Origin: Acetobacter sp.
Lineage (GTDB): Bacteria > Pseudomonadota > Alphaproteobacteria > RF32 > CAG-239
Assembly (NCBI GenBank): GCA_023665325.1
Contig: JAMPED010000014.1
Location: 19,112 to 42,689, forward strand
Direction: 5' to 3'
Length of the DNA stretch: 23,578 nucleotides
Positions 10,889 to 17,409 of the stretch are shown here, piece by piece. The notes under the pieces are model-generated. The model was given only the letters and a program-made list of their open reading frames with translations, was not told the DNA's origin and did not search any database. The position numbers and the translations under genes were made by a program. Position 1 is the stretch's first letter, and each line of letters opens with the position of its first letter.

Positions 10889-13294
10889 ATGTATAAACTC
10901 TTGTTAAACCTTATTAGCTTGGGGATGTTATTGCTCGTGGCGGCGCTAGCGGGTGTGTTTATTTGGTTTAAAAGCAATGGGTTTGATATTCCAGATTATA
11001 CTCGACTCGAAACATATGAACCGCCGGTGACAACGCGTCTTTATGCGGGTGATGGACAGGTGTTGATGGAATATGCGGTTGAAAAGCGTATTTTTGTGCC
11101 CGAAGATAGAATTCCAGAAAGAGTGAAAAATGCGTTTATTGCAGCGGAAGATAAGCATTTTTATTCGCATCCGGGAATCGATTTTATGGGAATTACCCGT
11201 GCAGTGCTTACTAACTTTAAAAATGCGGCGCAAGGGCGGCGTTTAGTTGGTGCTTCGACCATTACACAGCAGGTGGCTAAGAACTTTTTACTTTCTTCTG
11301 AGCGTTCCTTAACGCGTAAAATTAAAGAGGCGGTATTGGCATATCGCATTAGTAAGGCATATTCTAAAGAGCACGTATTGGAACTTTATTTGAATGAAAT
11401 TTATCTTGGTAACCGTGCGTATGGTGTGGCAGCAGCGGCATTGAATTATTTTGGTAAAGCACTTTCGGAACTAACACTTGAGGAGGCGGCTTATTTGGCG
11501 GCTTTACCAAAAGGACCGAACAACTATAATCCAGAGAAACGCTATGATGCGGCTGTGGCTCGACGCAATTGGGTGATTGAGCGGATGGCTGAAGATGGAT
11601 ATGTGACGGCAGAAGAAGCAGCAACAGCGAAACAACAGCCGTTGGTTACAATACAGAAAAAGTTTGGCTATTTGCAAGATGGGGAATATTTTAGTGATGA
11701 AGTGCGTCGGTTGCTAGCGAAGAGTTTGGGAGAGGATGCTGTTTTTGAAGGTGGATTGATGGTACGTACGACGATTGATCCTGAGCTGCAAAAGTTGGCA
11801 ACAAAGGTTTTTCGTCAGGGATTGATTAACTATGACCGGCGGCACGGGTATCGGAAAACCGGACTTAAGATTGATTTAAATGGTGATTACAAAGAGGCGT
11901 TAGCCAAAGTACAATTGCCAAAAGGGGCTGAGAAAAGCTGGGTGAAAGCGGTCGTTTTGGCGGTGGCAGCTGATAAGGCGACGGTGGAAACTGTTGATGG
12001 ACGGCAAGGAGATATCAGCTTAAAGAGTTTGGCTTGGGCAAGAAGAACGTTGAAAAATCAACGTGTGACTGAGGCGCCGAAAAAGGTGACGGATGTGCTC
12101 GGAAAGGGCGATGTTATCTATGTGGAAGAGGTTAAAGAAGGTGAATTCCAGTTGCGTCAAGTACCTGATGTTGAAGGTGCGATGGTGGTTATGAGCCCGC
12201 ATACTGGTAAAATCTTGGCGATGGTTGGTGGATTTTCGTTTGAAAAATCGCAGTTTAATCGTGCGACGCAAGCATATCGACAAACGGGGTCTACGTTTAA
12301 GCCGTTTGTGTATGTGACAGCGCTTGAGATGGGCTATTCTCCGACAGATTTAATTTTGGATGCACCGTTTGTGCTTAATCAAGGTCCAGGGTTGCCGTTA
12401 TGGAAACCTTCTAACTATTCGAAAGGTTTTTCAGGGTTGACGACACTCCGGCAGGGAATCGAGAAATCTAAAAACTTGATGACAGTACGTTTGGCGCAAG
12501 ATATTGGAATGGATCGCGTGGCTGAGATGGCAAAACGTTTGGGAGTGATGGAGAATCTGCCGCATTTGCTTTCGATGTCTTTGGGAGCGGCGGATACAAG
12601 GTTGATTGATATGGTGACGGCGTATTCCGTATTTGTGAATGGCGGGAAGAAAGTTTCACCGTATTTGATTGAGCAGATTCAGGATCGCTATGGCAAAGGG
12701 CTATATAAGAATAATGATAGTCATTGCGAGGGCTGTGTGGCGGCACACTTTGACGAAAAAGCAGTTGTGCCGGTGGTGAAGGATGATCGTGAGCGGGTAT
12801 TGGATGAGTTGACAGCATATCAGATGGTATCGATTTTGCAGGGTGTGGCGATACGTGGAACTGGTGCGAAATTAGCAGCGCTGCATAAGAATTTGGCTGG
12901 CAAGACAGGTACGACTAATGAAAATAAAGATGCGTGGTTTATGGGATTTTCGCCAGATATGGTGGTGGGGATTTATGTAGGATTTGACGAGCCACGGACA
13001 CTGGGGCGCATTGAGACTGGTGCGGCAGCGGCATTGCCTATTTTTTATGACTTTATGAAAGAGGCTTTGGCTGATAAACCGAACTTGGAGTTTCGTGTGC
13101 CTAAGGGAATACGTTTTGTGCGGGTGAATCCGCAAACTGGTAAGCCGGCATCACTGGATGACAAAGTGGTGATTATGGAAGCATTGAAACCAGACTTTCG
13201 CTTTGGAGATAATCAGCGTGTGATTGGTGATGGTGGTGTTTCTATGCTTGATGAGGAAAGCGATACGCAGTTTGATTTGGGATCAGAATATTAG
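10889..13294 (+). CDS. mrcA: Class A penicillin-binding protein 1A (glycosyltransferase/transpeptidase)
   Basis: This is a bifunctional peptidoglycan synthase anchored in the inner membrane, which polymerises lipid II and cross-links stem peptides. The protein is 801 aa. One N-terminal membrane anchor spans residues of about 4-27. The GT51 domain shows the catalytic Glu87 in AAEDKHFYSHPG, then GASTITQQVAKN and LYLNEIYLG. The transpeptidase motifs are S468-T-F-K471 (GSTFKPFVY), S527-K-N and K672-T-G (AGKTGTTNENKDAWFMG). An intervening region of about residues 320-420, with many charged residues, fits the OB-like domain of the PBP1A family. The start is supported by GAGGG at 10878-10882, 6 nt before the ATG. 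The PBP1A assignment over PBP1B rests on architecture and the GSTFKPFVY and KTGTTNE contexts. The gene appears monocistronic. Confidence 0.95.
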   Translation: MYKLLLNLISLGMLLLVAALAGVFIWFKSNGFDIPDYTRLETYEPPVTTRLYAGDGQVLMEYAVEKRIFVPEDRIPERVKNAFIAAEDKHFYSHPGIDFMGITRAVLTNFKNAAQGRRLVGASTITQQVAKNFLLSSERSLTRKIKEAVLAYRISKAYSKEHVLELYLNEIYLGNRAYGVAAAALNYFGKALSELTLEEAAYLAALPKGPNNYNPEKRYDAAVARRNWVIERMAEDGYVTAEEAATAKQQPLVTIQKKFGYLQDGEYFSDEVRRLLAKSLGEDAVFEGGLMVRTTIDPELQKLATKVFRQGLINYDRRHGYRKTGLKIDLNGDYKEALAKVQLPKGAEKSWVKAVVLAVAADKATVETVDGRQGDISLKSLAWARRTLKNQRVTEAPKKVTDVLGKGDVIYVEEVKEGEFQLRQVPDVEGAMVVMSPHTGKILAMVGGFSFEKSQFNRATQAYRQTGSTFKPFVYVTALEMGYSPTDLILDAPFVLNQGPGLPLWKPSNYSKGFSGLTTLRQGIEKSKNLMTVRLAQDIGMDRVAEMAKRLGVMENLPHLLSMSLGAADTRLIDMVTAYSVFVNGGKKVSPYLIEQIQDRYGKGLYKNNDSHCEGCVAAHFDEKAVVPVVKDDRERVLDELTAYQMVSILQGVAIRGTGAKLAALHKNLAGKTGTTNENKDAWFMGFSPDMVVGIYVGFDEPRTLGRIETGAAAALPIFYDFMKEALADKPNLEFRVPKGIRFVRVNPQTGKPASLDDKVVIMEALKPDFRFGDNQRVIGDGGVSMLDEESDTQFDLGSEY

Positions 13295-13330
13295 TGGACG
13301 ATAAAGCAGGGATGTGCTTTGGGTGAGGAG

Positions 13331-13360
13331 ATCCCTTGACGGGGCGTTGCCCCGAGGGAT
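13331..13360 (+). repeat. Element A, copy 1
   Basis: The outer stem ATCCCT / AGGGAT encloses an inner stem GGGGC-GTT-GCCCC. The flanks are GAG before and GACA after, as in the other copies. It starts 36 bp after the PBP1A stop. There is no T-tract, so it is not a standard terminator. Confidence 0.9.
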
Positions 13361-13373
13361 GACACAGAGAAGA

Positions 13374-13446
13374 GAGTATGGGCTTGTTTCTTTTAATATG
13401 TCATCGCTCTGAACGAAGTGAAGTCAAGCGATCTCGTGAGAGTATG
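13374..13446 (+). repeat. Element B, copy 1 (complete)
   Basis: The conserved linker GAGTATGG..TTGTTTCTTTTAATATG is followed by ATCGCT, an 18-nt middle and AGCGAT, then CTCGTGAGAGTATGG. It follows element A directly, as it does at five other sites in the window. Confidence 0.85.
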
Positions 13447-13459
13447 GGGGTATTTATGG

Positions 13460-13491
13460 TTTGCCACGTCGCTAACGCTCCTCGCAATGAC
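13460..13491 (-). repeat. Element D, copy 1
   Basis: On the minus strand it reads GTCATTGCGAGGAGCG followed by a short middle and GACGTGGCAA. This is the widespread TCATTGCGAGGAG...GTGGCAA palindromic repeat type. Copy 2 (16351-16401) is in the opposite orientation. Confidence 0.75.
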
Positions 13492-13499
13492 GGAGTGGG

Positions 13500-14489
13500 T
13501 TAATCTCTGCCTAGGGAGGATTGGTTGAGAATAAATGCGTTATTATTTGTGAGGGTAGGTTGGGTTTTAGTTTGGGCTTCTTTTTGTTGTGTTGCGGTTG
13601 TGGTGCGATTATCTACTCGTTGATCAAACTTTCTTGCTGTTAGTGTATTTGCAGAGTTTTTTTGTGGCTCGGCTTGTTGTGTCTTAATGTCTTCACTAAG
13701 GCTTTTTCTTCCGTATAAATCATCTGGAGCAGCATTTGTGACAGATGTGAATTCTTTAGGGGCGTTTTCTTCAGATTGCAGATTTTGGCAAAATCGGCAA
13801 TTAAATGTGCCACCTATTTGTGGTGGAAGTCCATCAAGTGATTTTAAAGAACGGTTGTCTGAACAGTCTAGATTTCCGTTAATTATCTCTGGGGCGCCTT
13901 TGAGAGAGCTTAATCTTAAGTTGTTAGAACAGTTAAAGTCTCCATCAACCTCTTTGGGACCGCCATCAAGCGATGAAATTCTGGAGAAAGAACAGTTGAA
14001 ATTTTTGCCAATAGTTTGAGGGGCACCTTGTAATGACGTTAAATGGCTGTCTGAACAATCAAAGTTTCCGCCAACTTCTTTGGGTCCGCCTTCGAGCGTT
14101 CTTAACCAGACGCTTTGGTGACAATCAAAATCTCCCTTAATTTGTTGAGGTGCACCGCTTAAAGAGCTCATATCGCTGTTGCTGGAGCAGTTAAAATTAC
14201 CGCCAACTTGTTTGGGGGAGCCTTCAAGGTTTTTTATGGTGGTGCCTGAGCAATCAAAGTCTCCGCCGACCTCTTTGGGGGCGCCTTTGAGAGATTTTAA
14301 TTGATTGCCTGAGCAGTTAAAGTTTCCTTCAACGGTTACTTTGGATAAATCAGGAAGTTTCGTTATTCCGACGTAACTTAAATCTAAATCACCTTTAATG
14401 ACAAAACCGTCAGGGAGTTTTTTTAAATCATAACGCTGACCATCTTGTTCAATAAAAAGTTTATTGTTTTCTTTAATAACGTCAACCAT
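13500..14489 (-). CDS. LRR-like repeat protein with a cysteine ladder, function unknown
   Basis: This is a 329-aa protein of unknown function. From about residue 30 to 250 it consists of about ten tandem 20-22-residue repeats with consensus GxFxCSxxxLxSLxGxPxxV. Cysteines stand at 59, 80, 101, 123, 145, 166, 187, 209 and 231 (plus 234), so each turn would place one Cys on the same face. The first repeat (GDLDLSYVGITKLPDL) lacks Cys. This suggests a solenoid of the leucine-rich or beta-helix kind; similar repeats occur in phage and bacterial hypothetical proteins. Residues of about 255-329 are Q/T/N-rich and probably disordered. There is no signal peptide or membrane helix. The start is fixed by GGAGG (complement of 14495-14499) 5 nt upstream, and a strong minus-strand promoter lies at 14526-14554. 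No terminator is seen downstream, only repeat elements. Confidence 0.85.
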   Translation of the reverse strand: MVDVIKENNKLFIEQDGQRYDLKKLPDGFVIKGDLDLSYVGITKLPDLSKVTVEGNFNCSGNQLKSLKGAPKEVGGDFDCSGTTIKNLEGSPKQVGGNFNCSSNSDMSSLSGAPQQIKGDFDCHQSVWLRTLEGGPKEVGGNFDCSDSHLTSLQGAPQTIGKNFNCSFSRISSLDGGPKEVDGDFNCSNNLRLSSLKGAPEIINGNLDCSDNRSLKSLDGLPPQIGGTFNCRFCQNLQSEENAPKEFTSVTNAAPDDLYGRKSLSEDIKTQQAEPQKNSANTLTARKFDQRVDNRTTTATQQKEAQTKTQPTLTNNNAFILNQSSLGRD

Positions 14490-14525
14490 AATAACCTCCG
14501 TTGTAAAAAACGCTTATATAAGAAA

Positions 14526-14554
14526 ATTGTACTTCTTTTTTGTGAGGGTGTCAA
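14526..14554 (-). promoter_or_regulatory. Strong promoter of the repeat-protein gene
   Basis: On the minus strand, a perfect -35 TTGACA (14554-14549) is followed after 17 bp by TACAAT (14531-14526). Predicted transcription starts near 14519, giving a leader of about 30 nt with GGAGG just before the ATG at 14489. Confidence 0.7.
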
Positions 14555-14577
14555 GTTTTTTTAAGTCATATGATAAT
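14548..14577 (+). promoter_or_regulatory. Possible promoter for rnc-era
   Basis: GTGTCA (14548-14553) and GATAAT (14572-14577) are 18 bp apart, about 100 bp before rnc. The -35 overlaps the -35 of the divergent minus-strand promoter, so the two would compete for polymerase if both are real. Confidence 0.35.
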
Positions 14578-14676
14578 CGGGGAGGCGGAAATAAAGAATA
14601 TAAAAAAAACTTGCAATTGTTAAAAAAACGGCGTAATTTGCTTGAAAGAACTGAAAATATTTATAAGAAGGCAATG

Positions 14677-15339
14677 ATGCAAGAATTAGAAGAAAAATTG
14701 GGTTATACATTTCAAAATAAAGATTTATTAGAACGAGCATTGACGCACGCAAGTTTTACCTCTGATATTCATCGGAATTATGAACGGTTGGAATTTTTGG
14801 GTGACCGTATTTTGGGAGTGACGATTGCTGAGATGTTAAGTAATGCGTTTCCAGATGAACCGGAAGGAAATTTGGCGCAGCGCTTTGTGCGTTTGGTGTG
14901 TAAAAATGCTGTGGCAGATGTGATGCGTGAGCTTAATGTTTCTCGTTTTATCATTGCTGGGGCGCCAGATGTTCGTAAAGGCGCAGGAGTGCTTTGTGAT
15001 GTGGGGGAGGCAATTATTGCGGCGATTTATTTGGATAGTGGATGTATGGAAACCGCTCAAGCGTTTGTTCGTCGTAATTGGGAAGGGTTAATTGACCAAC
15101 GTTCACATCCACGAAAGGACTACAAAACCTATTTACAGGAAAAATCAGCGCACTTGAAATTGCCGATGCCGGTTTATAAATTGGTAAAACAGAGTGGTCC
15201 GGCACACGCTCCTGATTTTATTGTTAGTGTATCGCTAGGGGAGGAGCACTATGCGGAAGGAACCGGCTCAAACAAGAAAAAAGCTGAGCAAGAGGCAGCT
15301 GCAACTATGTTGATTCATTTGGGGGTTATTGATGTCTGA
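14677..15339 (+). CDS. rnc: Ribonuclease III
   Basis: This is the double-strand-specific endoribonuclease for rRNA precursor and mRNA processing, acting as a homodimer. With the ATG at 14677 it has 220 aa (E. coli 226). The signature ERLEFLGDRILG and the downstream acidic pair D and E in LCDVGEAIIAAIYLDSG supply the metal-binding residues. The C-terminal double-stranded-RNA-binding domain starts near DYKTYLQEK and includes GSNKKKAEQEAA. The start is uncertain by one codon: ATG occurs at 14674 and 14677, and the AAGAAGG ribosome site at 14665-14671 is better spaced for 14677. The frame stays open upstream to 14464, but that stretch runs through the divergent promoter and has no homology-like features. 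The usual lepB neighbour is absent. era overlaps the 3' end. Confidence 0.95.
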   Translation: MQELEEKLGYTFQNKDLLERALTHASFTSDIHRNYERLEFLGDRILGVTIAEMLSNAFPDEPEGNLAQRFVRLVCKNAVADVMRELNVSRFIIAGAPDVRKGAGVLCDVGEAIIAAIYLDSGCMETAQAFVRRNWEGLIDQRSHPRKDYKTYLQEKSAHLKLPMPVYKLVKQSGPAHAPDFIVSVSLGEEHYAEGTGSNKKKAEQEAAATMLIHLGVIDV

Positions 15340-16243
15340 GTGTATGTCGGACGAAACAAGAGCAGGGTTTGTGGCACTTTTAGGAGCGCCAAATGCTGGA
15401 AAGTCTACGTTGACAAATAATTTTGCTGGCTCAAAGGTTAGTATTGTATCGCCTAAGGCGCAGACTACCCGTACTACGGTTAAGGGAATTGGGGTGTGGG
15501 GCAATGCTCAGATTATCTTTTTAGATACGCCTGGGGTGTTTAATCCAAAACGTCGGCTTGATAGGGCGATGGTGGCTTCTGCTTGGGGCGGTGTTCAAGA
15601 TGCAGATATGGTGGCGTTGGTGGTAGATGCTAAGCGTGGGTTTGATGATGAAACACGGGCGATTATTGAAAAGCTTAAAGAAAATAAGCAAAAGGCTTGT
15701 TTGGTTTTGAATAAAACTGATTTGGTAAAAGGGGAAACGCTGTTAGAATTAGCAGCAATGCTTAACAAAGAATACCAGTTTGATGAAACGTTTATGGTTT
15801 CTGCGCTTGAGGGCAAAGGGGTAGATGATTTTTATGATTATTTGGCGAAGAATCTGCCGTGTAGTCCGTGGCTCTATCCAGAAGAGCAGATGTCTGATAT
15901 GCCGCTTAAGCTTTTGGCGGCGGAGATTGTGCGGGAGAAAATGTTTTTATATCTACGCCAAGAGTTGCCATATGCGTTAACGGTTGAACCAGAGCTTTGG
16001 GAACGCCGTGAGGATGGTTCTGTGCGTGCAGAGATGACTATTTATGTTGAACGCGATGGGCAGAAGCAAATTGTACTCGGGCGTAATGGGGCAATGATTA
16101 AGAAAATCGGTCAATCGGCTCGTCGTGAACTTGAAGATTTATTGGAAGATAGGATACATCTGTTTTTATTTGTGAAAGTGCGTGAGAACTGGGGCGAGGA
16201 TAGGGCACGTTATAGCACTTGGAACTTAGAATTTAATTCTTAA
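15332..16243 (+). CDS. era: GTPase Era
   Basis: This is an essential GTPase that binds the 3' end of 16S rRNA and helps 30S assembly. The protein is 303 aa. The P-loop is GAPNAGKST, G3 is DTPG, G4 is NKTD and G5 is SALEGKG. The C-terminal KH domain contains VLGRNGAMIKKIGQSARREL and the family ending VRENWGEDRARYSTW. The ATG at 15332 is preceded by GGGGG (15321-15325) and overlaps the rnc stop by 8 nt (ATGTCTGA), which implies translational coupling. An alternative ATG at 15344 lacks a ribosome site. rnc-era is a conserved bacterial pair that links rRNA processing and assembly. Confidence 0.97.
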   Translation: MSECMSDETRAGFVALLGAPNAGKSTLTNNFAGSKVSIVSPKAQTTRTTVKGIGVWGNAQIIFLDTPGVFNPKRRLDRAMVASAWGGVQDADMVALVVDAKRGFDDETRAIIEKLKENKQKACLVLNKTDLVKGETLLELAAMLNKEYQFDETFMVSALEGKGVDDFYDYLAKNLPCSPWLYPEEQMSDMPLKLLAAEIVREKMFLYLRQELPYALTVEPELWERREDGSVRAEMTIYVERDGQKQIVLGRNGAMIKKIGQSARRELEDLLEDRIHLFLFVKVRENWGEDRARYSTWNLEFNS

Positions 16244-16255
16244 TGGGGAAATTTG

Positions 16256-16346
16256 GGTGCGAACCGCACCTGCTTAACTTTGGCTGCGGTGTGGGGTTGG
16301 TGTGATTTTTAACGAGCGGGCTACGGGAGATGTGGCTCGCTTTTTT
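16256..16346 (+). terminator. Element C hairpin plus intrinsic terminator after era
   Basis: The terminator stem GCGGGCTAC / GTGGCTCGC (16316-16324 with 16332-16340) is followed by six T (16341-16346). It belongs to the same family as the rpoC terminators and shares the preceding GTGTGATTTTTAACGAGCG. At 16256-16270 stands GGTGCG-AAC-CGCACC, a compensatory variant of the GGTGGC-AGC-GCCACC hairpin found at the same place in the rpoC units. Confidence 0.88.
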
Positions 16347-16350
16347 ATAC

Positions 16351-16401
16351 GTCATTGCGAGGAGTGCGGTGGCGCACAGCCAACGTGCGACGTGGCAATC
16401 C
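16351..16401 (+). repeat. Element D, copy 2
   Basis: It begins GTCATTGCGAGGAG and ends CGACGTGGCAATCC, starting 4 nt after the era terminator T-run. It has the same ends as copy 1 in the opposite orientation, with a longer and different middle. Confidence 0.8.
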
Positions 16402-16432
16402 AGTGGAGGAGGGGGTGCGCTTGGAGTGGGAG

Positions 16433-16754
16433 ATCCCTTGACGGCTTGCGGGCAAGCCGAGGGATGACACAGAAAAGCGAGTATGGTTTTGTTTCTTTTA
16501 ATATGTCATCGTTCTGAACGAAGTGGTGGCAGCGCCACCTGCAACGATTAGGGCTACGGTGTGGAGTGGGAGATCCCTTGACGGCTTGCGGGCAAGCCGA
16601 GGGATGACAGAAAGAAGAGAGTATGGATTTGTTTCTTTTAATATGTCATCGCTCTGAGCGAAGTGGTGGCAGCGCCACCTGCAACGATTAGGGCTACGGT
16701 GTGGAGCGGGAGATCCCTTGACTCGGGCAGCGGAGCTGGCTGCCCGAGAGGGAT
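16433..16754 (+). repeat. 140-bp tandem repeat of A-B-C modules (two full units plus a third A)
   Basis: Units 16433-16572 and 16573-16712 differ at only about 8 of 140 positions. A third element A (16713-16754) follows in the same phase. Each unit is element A (inner stem GGCTTGC / GCAAGCC), the GAGTATGG..TTGTTTCTTTTAATATG linker with a truncated element B that stops at CGAAGTG, and element C (GGTGGC-AGC-GCCACC at 16525-16539 and 16665-16679). The third A has a different inner stem (CTCGGGCAG / CTGCCCGAG). No gene is supported in the block. Confidence 0.92.
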
Positions 16755-16791
16755 GACACAGAGAAGAGAGAGGGAAGGTGGAAAAATTAAC

Positions 16792-16819
16792 TTTACTTTT
16801 ATGATTTCTGTTTTATAGT
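16792..16819 (+). promoter_or_regulatory. Promoter of leader RNA copy 1
   Basis: TTTACT (16792-16797) and TATAGT (16814-16819) have a 16-bp spacer. The same hexamers with the same spacer recur in copy 2 (22863-22890) within an almost identical stretch, which supports real use. Confidence 0.65.
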
Positions 16820-16825
16820 GTGTGG

Positions 16826-16982
16826 GTCGACAGAGATGTCGATAGGGCTTTAGCAGGCTCTCATAGTTTTATATCCTTGATTGAAGTCAGGGAGCTTATA
16901 GCTATATATTGAAGGCTATAAGAGTCATTAACTATGTGATTTGCTAACTCCCTGACACCTTAAACGGTGTCAGTTTTGTTTT
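16826..16982 (+). ncRNA. Structured leader RNA, copy 1 (attenuator-like, no recognised class)
   Basis: The leader is about 157 nt from a predicted start near 16826. Visible helices are TCGACA-GAGA-TGTCGA (16827-16842, GNRA-type loop); AGGGCT / GGCTCT (16844-16861); P1 GTCAGGGAG / CTCCCTGAC (16886-16894 with 16948-16956), enclosing CTTATAGC / GCTATAAG (16895-16902 with 16915-16922) and a conserved junction around TATGTGATTTG; then the terminator. A second copy at 22897-23051 keeps every helix despite sequence changes. It ends 12 nt before the ribosome site of the HTH-like gene. It could be a cis-acting attenuator or riboswitch, or an independent small RNA with read-through. Confidence 0.75.
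16952..16982 (+). terminator. Terminator of leader RNA copy 1, overlapping helix P1
   Basis: CTGACACC / GGTGTCAG (16952-16959 with 16966-16973) is followed by TTTTGTTTT. Its first five bases (CTGAC, 16952-16956) are also the last five of the P1 3' strand, so P1 and the full terminator cannot form together. Confidence 0.75.
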
Positions 16983-17008
16983 AATGATTTAACAAGGAGT
17001 TTTAGATT

Positions 17009-17329
17009 ATGGAAAATCAAGATAAAGAACATATTGGTAGATATATGTATCGGCAGATTACGAATATTATAGGTAGATTATTGATTGCGGAGCGGGAATC
17101 TTTAGGGCTAACGACAAGAGAAGTGGCTTTGCAAAATGGTATGAAGGAGCAATATGTAAAGAATACGGAGAGAGGGGCGAATAAAATGAATTGGCGGAAT
17201 GCAGGAAAGCTTTTAATGTTTTATAAAAAGCGTGTGGTTATTTCGTTTGAGGATGATGACGGGACGATAAGTAAGGTTTTGACACGAGAGGAATGGCAGC
17301 GTCGTTTTGTGGGAGATGGTCGCTCATAA
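17009..17329 (+). CDS. Small HTH-like (XRE-type) protein downstream of leader RNA
   Basis: This is a 106-aa protein, probably DNA-binding but not firmly assigned. The central part (LLIAERESLGLTTREVALQN, then ERGANKMNWRNAGKLLMFY) follows the lambda-repressor/XRE helix-turn-helix pattern: two helices with the L-T-x-x-E-V-A core and a C-terminal strand VVISFEDDDG. There are no membrane segments. AGGAG at 16995-16999 lies 9 nt before the ATG, the same spacing as in the paralogue at 23076. The two proteins share about 20 of 62 aligned residues (ER, EV, KM-W, G-LL, Y-K). Expression is probably governed by the attenuator-like leader directly upstream. Confidence 0.75.
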   Translation: MENQDKEHIGRYMYRQITNIIGRLLIAERESLGLTTREVALQNGMKEQYVKNTERGANKMNWRNAGKLLMFYKKRVVISFEDDDGTISKVLTREEWQRRFVGDGRS

Positions 17330-17353
17330 TGATAGCGGGGGGCTTATTAAAGC

Positions 17354-17393
17354 AAAAAAAGCTCAACACCTTTTTTGGGGGTGTTGAGCTTTT
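17354..17393. terminator. Bidirectional terminator between convergent genes
   Basis: AAAGCTCAACACC pairs with GGTGTTGAGCTTT (17358-17370 with 17380-17392, 13 bp, 9-nt loop). On the minus strand it is followed by seven T, so it is strongest for the membrane-protein gene. On the plus strand only four T follow, ending the HTH-like transcript. Confidence 0.88.
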
Positions 17394-17409
17394 GGGGTTG
17401 TTGGGACTA

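Noticed and set aside
13331..13360. Element A as a terminator for the PBP1A gene
   Set aside because: The stem is strong but no T-run follows it in any of the nine copies.
14464..14676. N-terminal extension of rnc (71 extra codons)
   Set aside because: It overlaps the divergent gene and both promoters and is unrelated to RNase III. Starting at 14677 gives the normal family length.
16302..16517. 71-codon open frame after era
   Set aside because: It starts inside the era terminator and translates elements D, A and B. No coding character.
16433..16754. CRISPR array
   Set aside because: Repeats are spaced by near-identical sequence rather than unique spacers, the unit is 140 bp and there are no cas genes.
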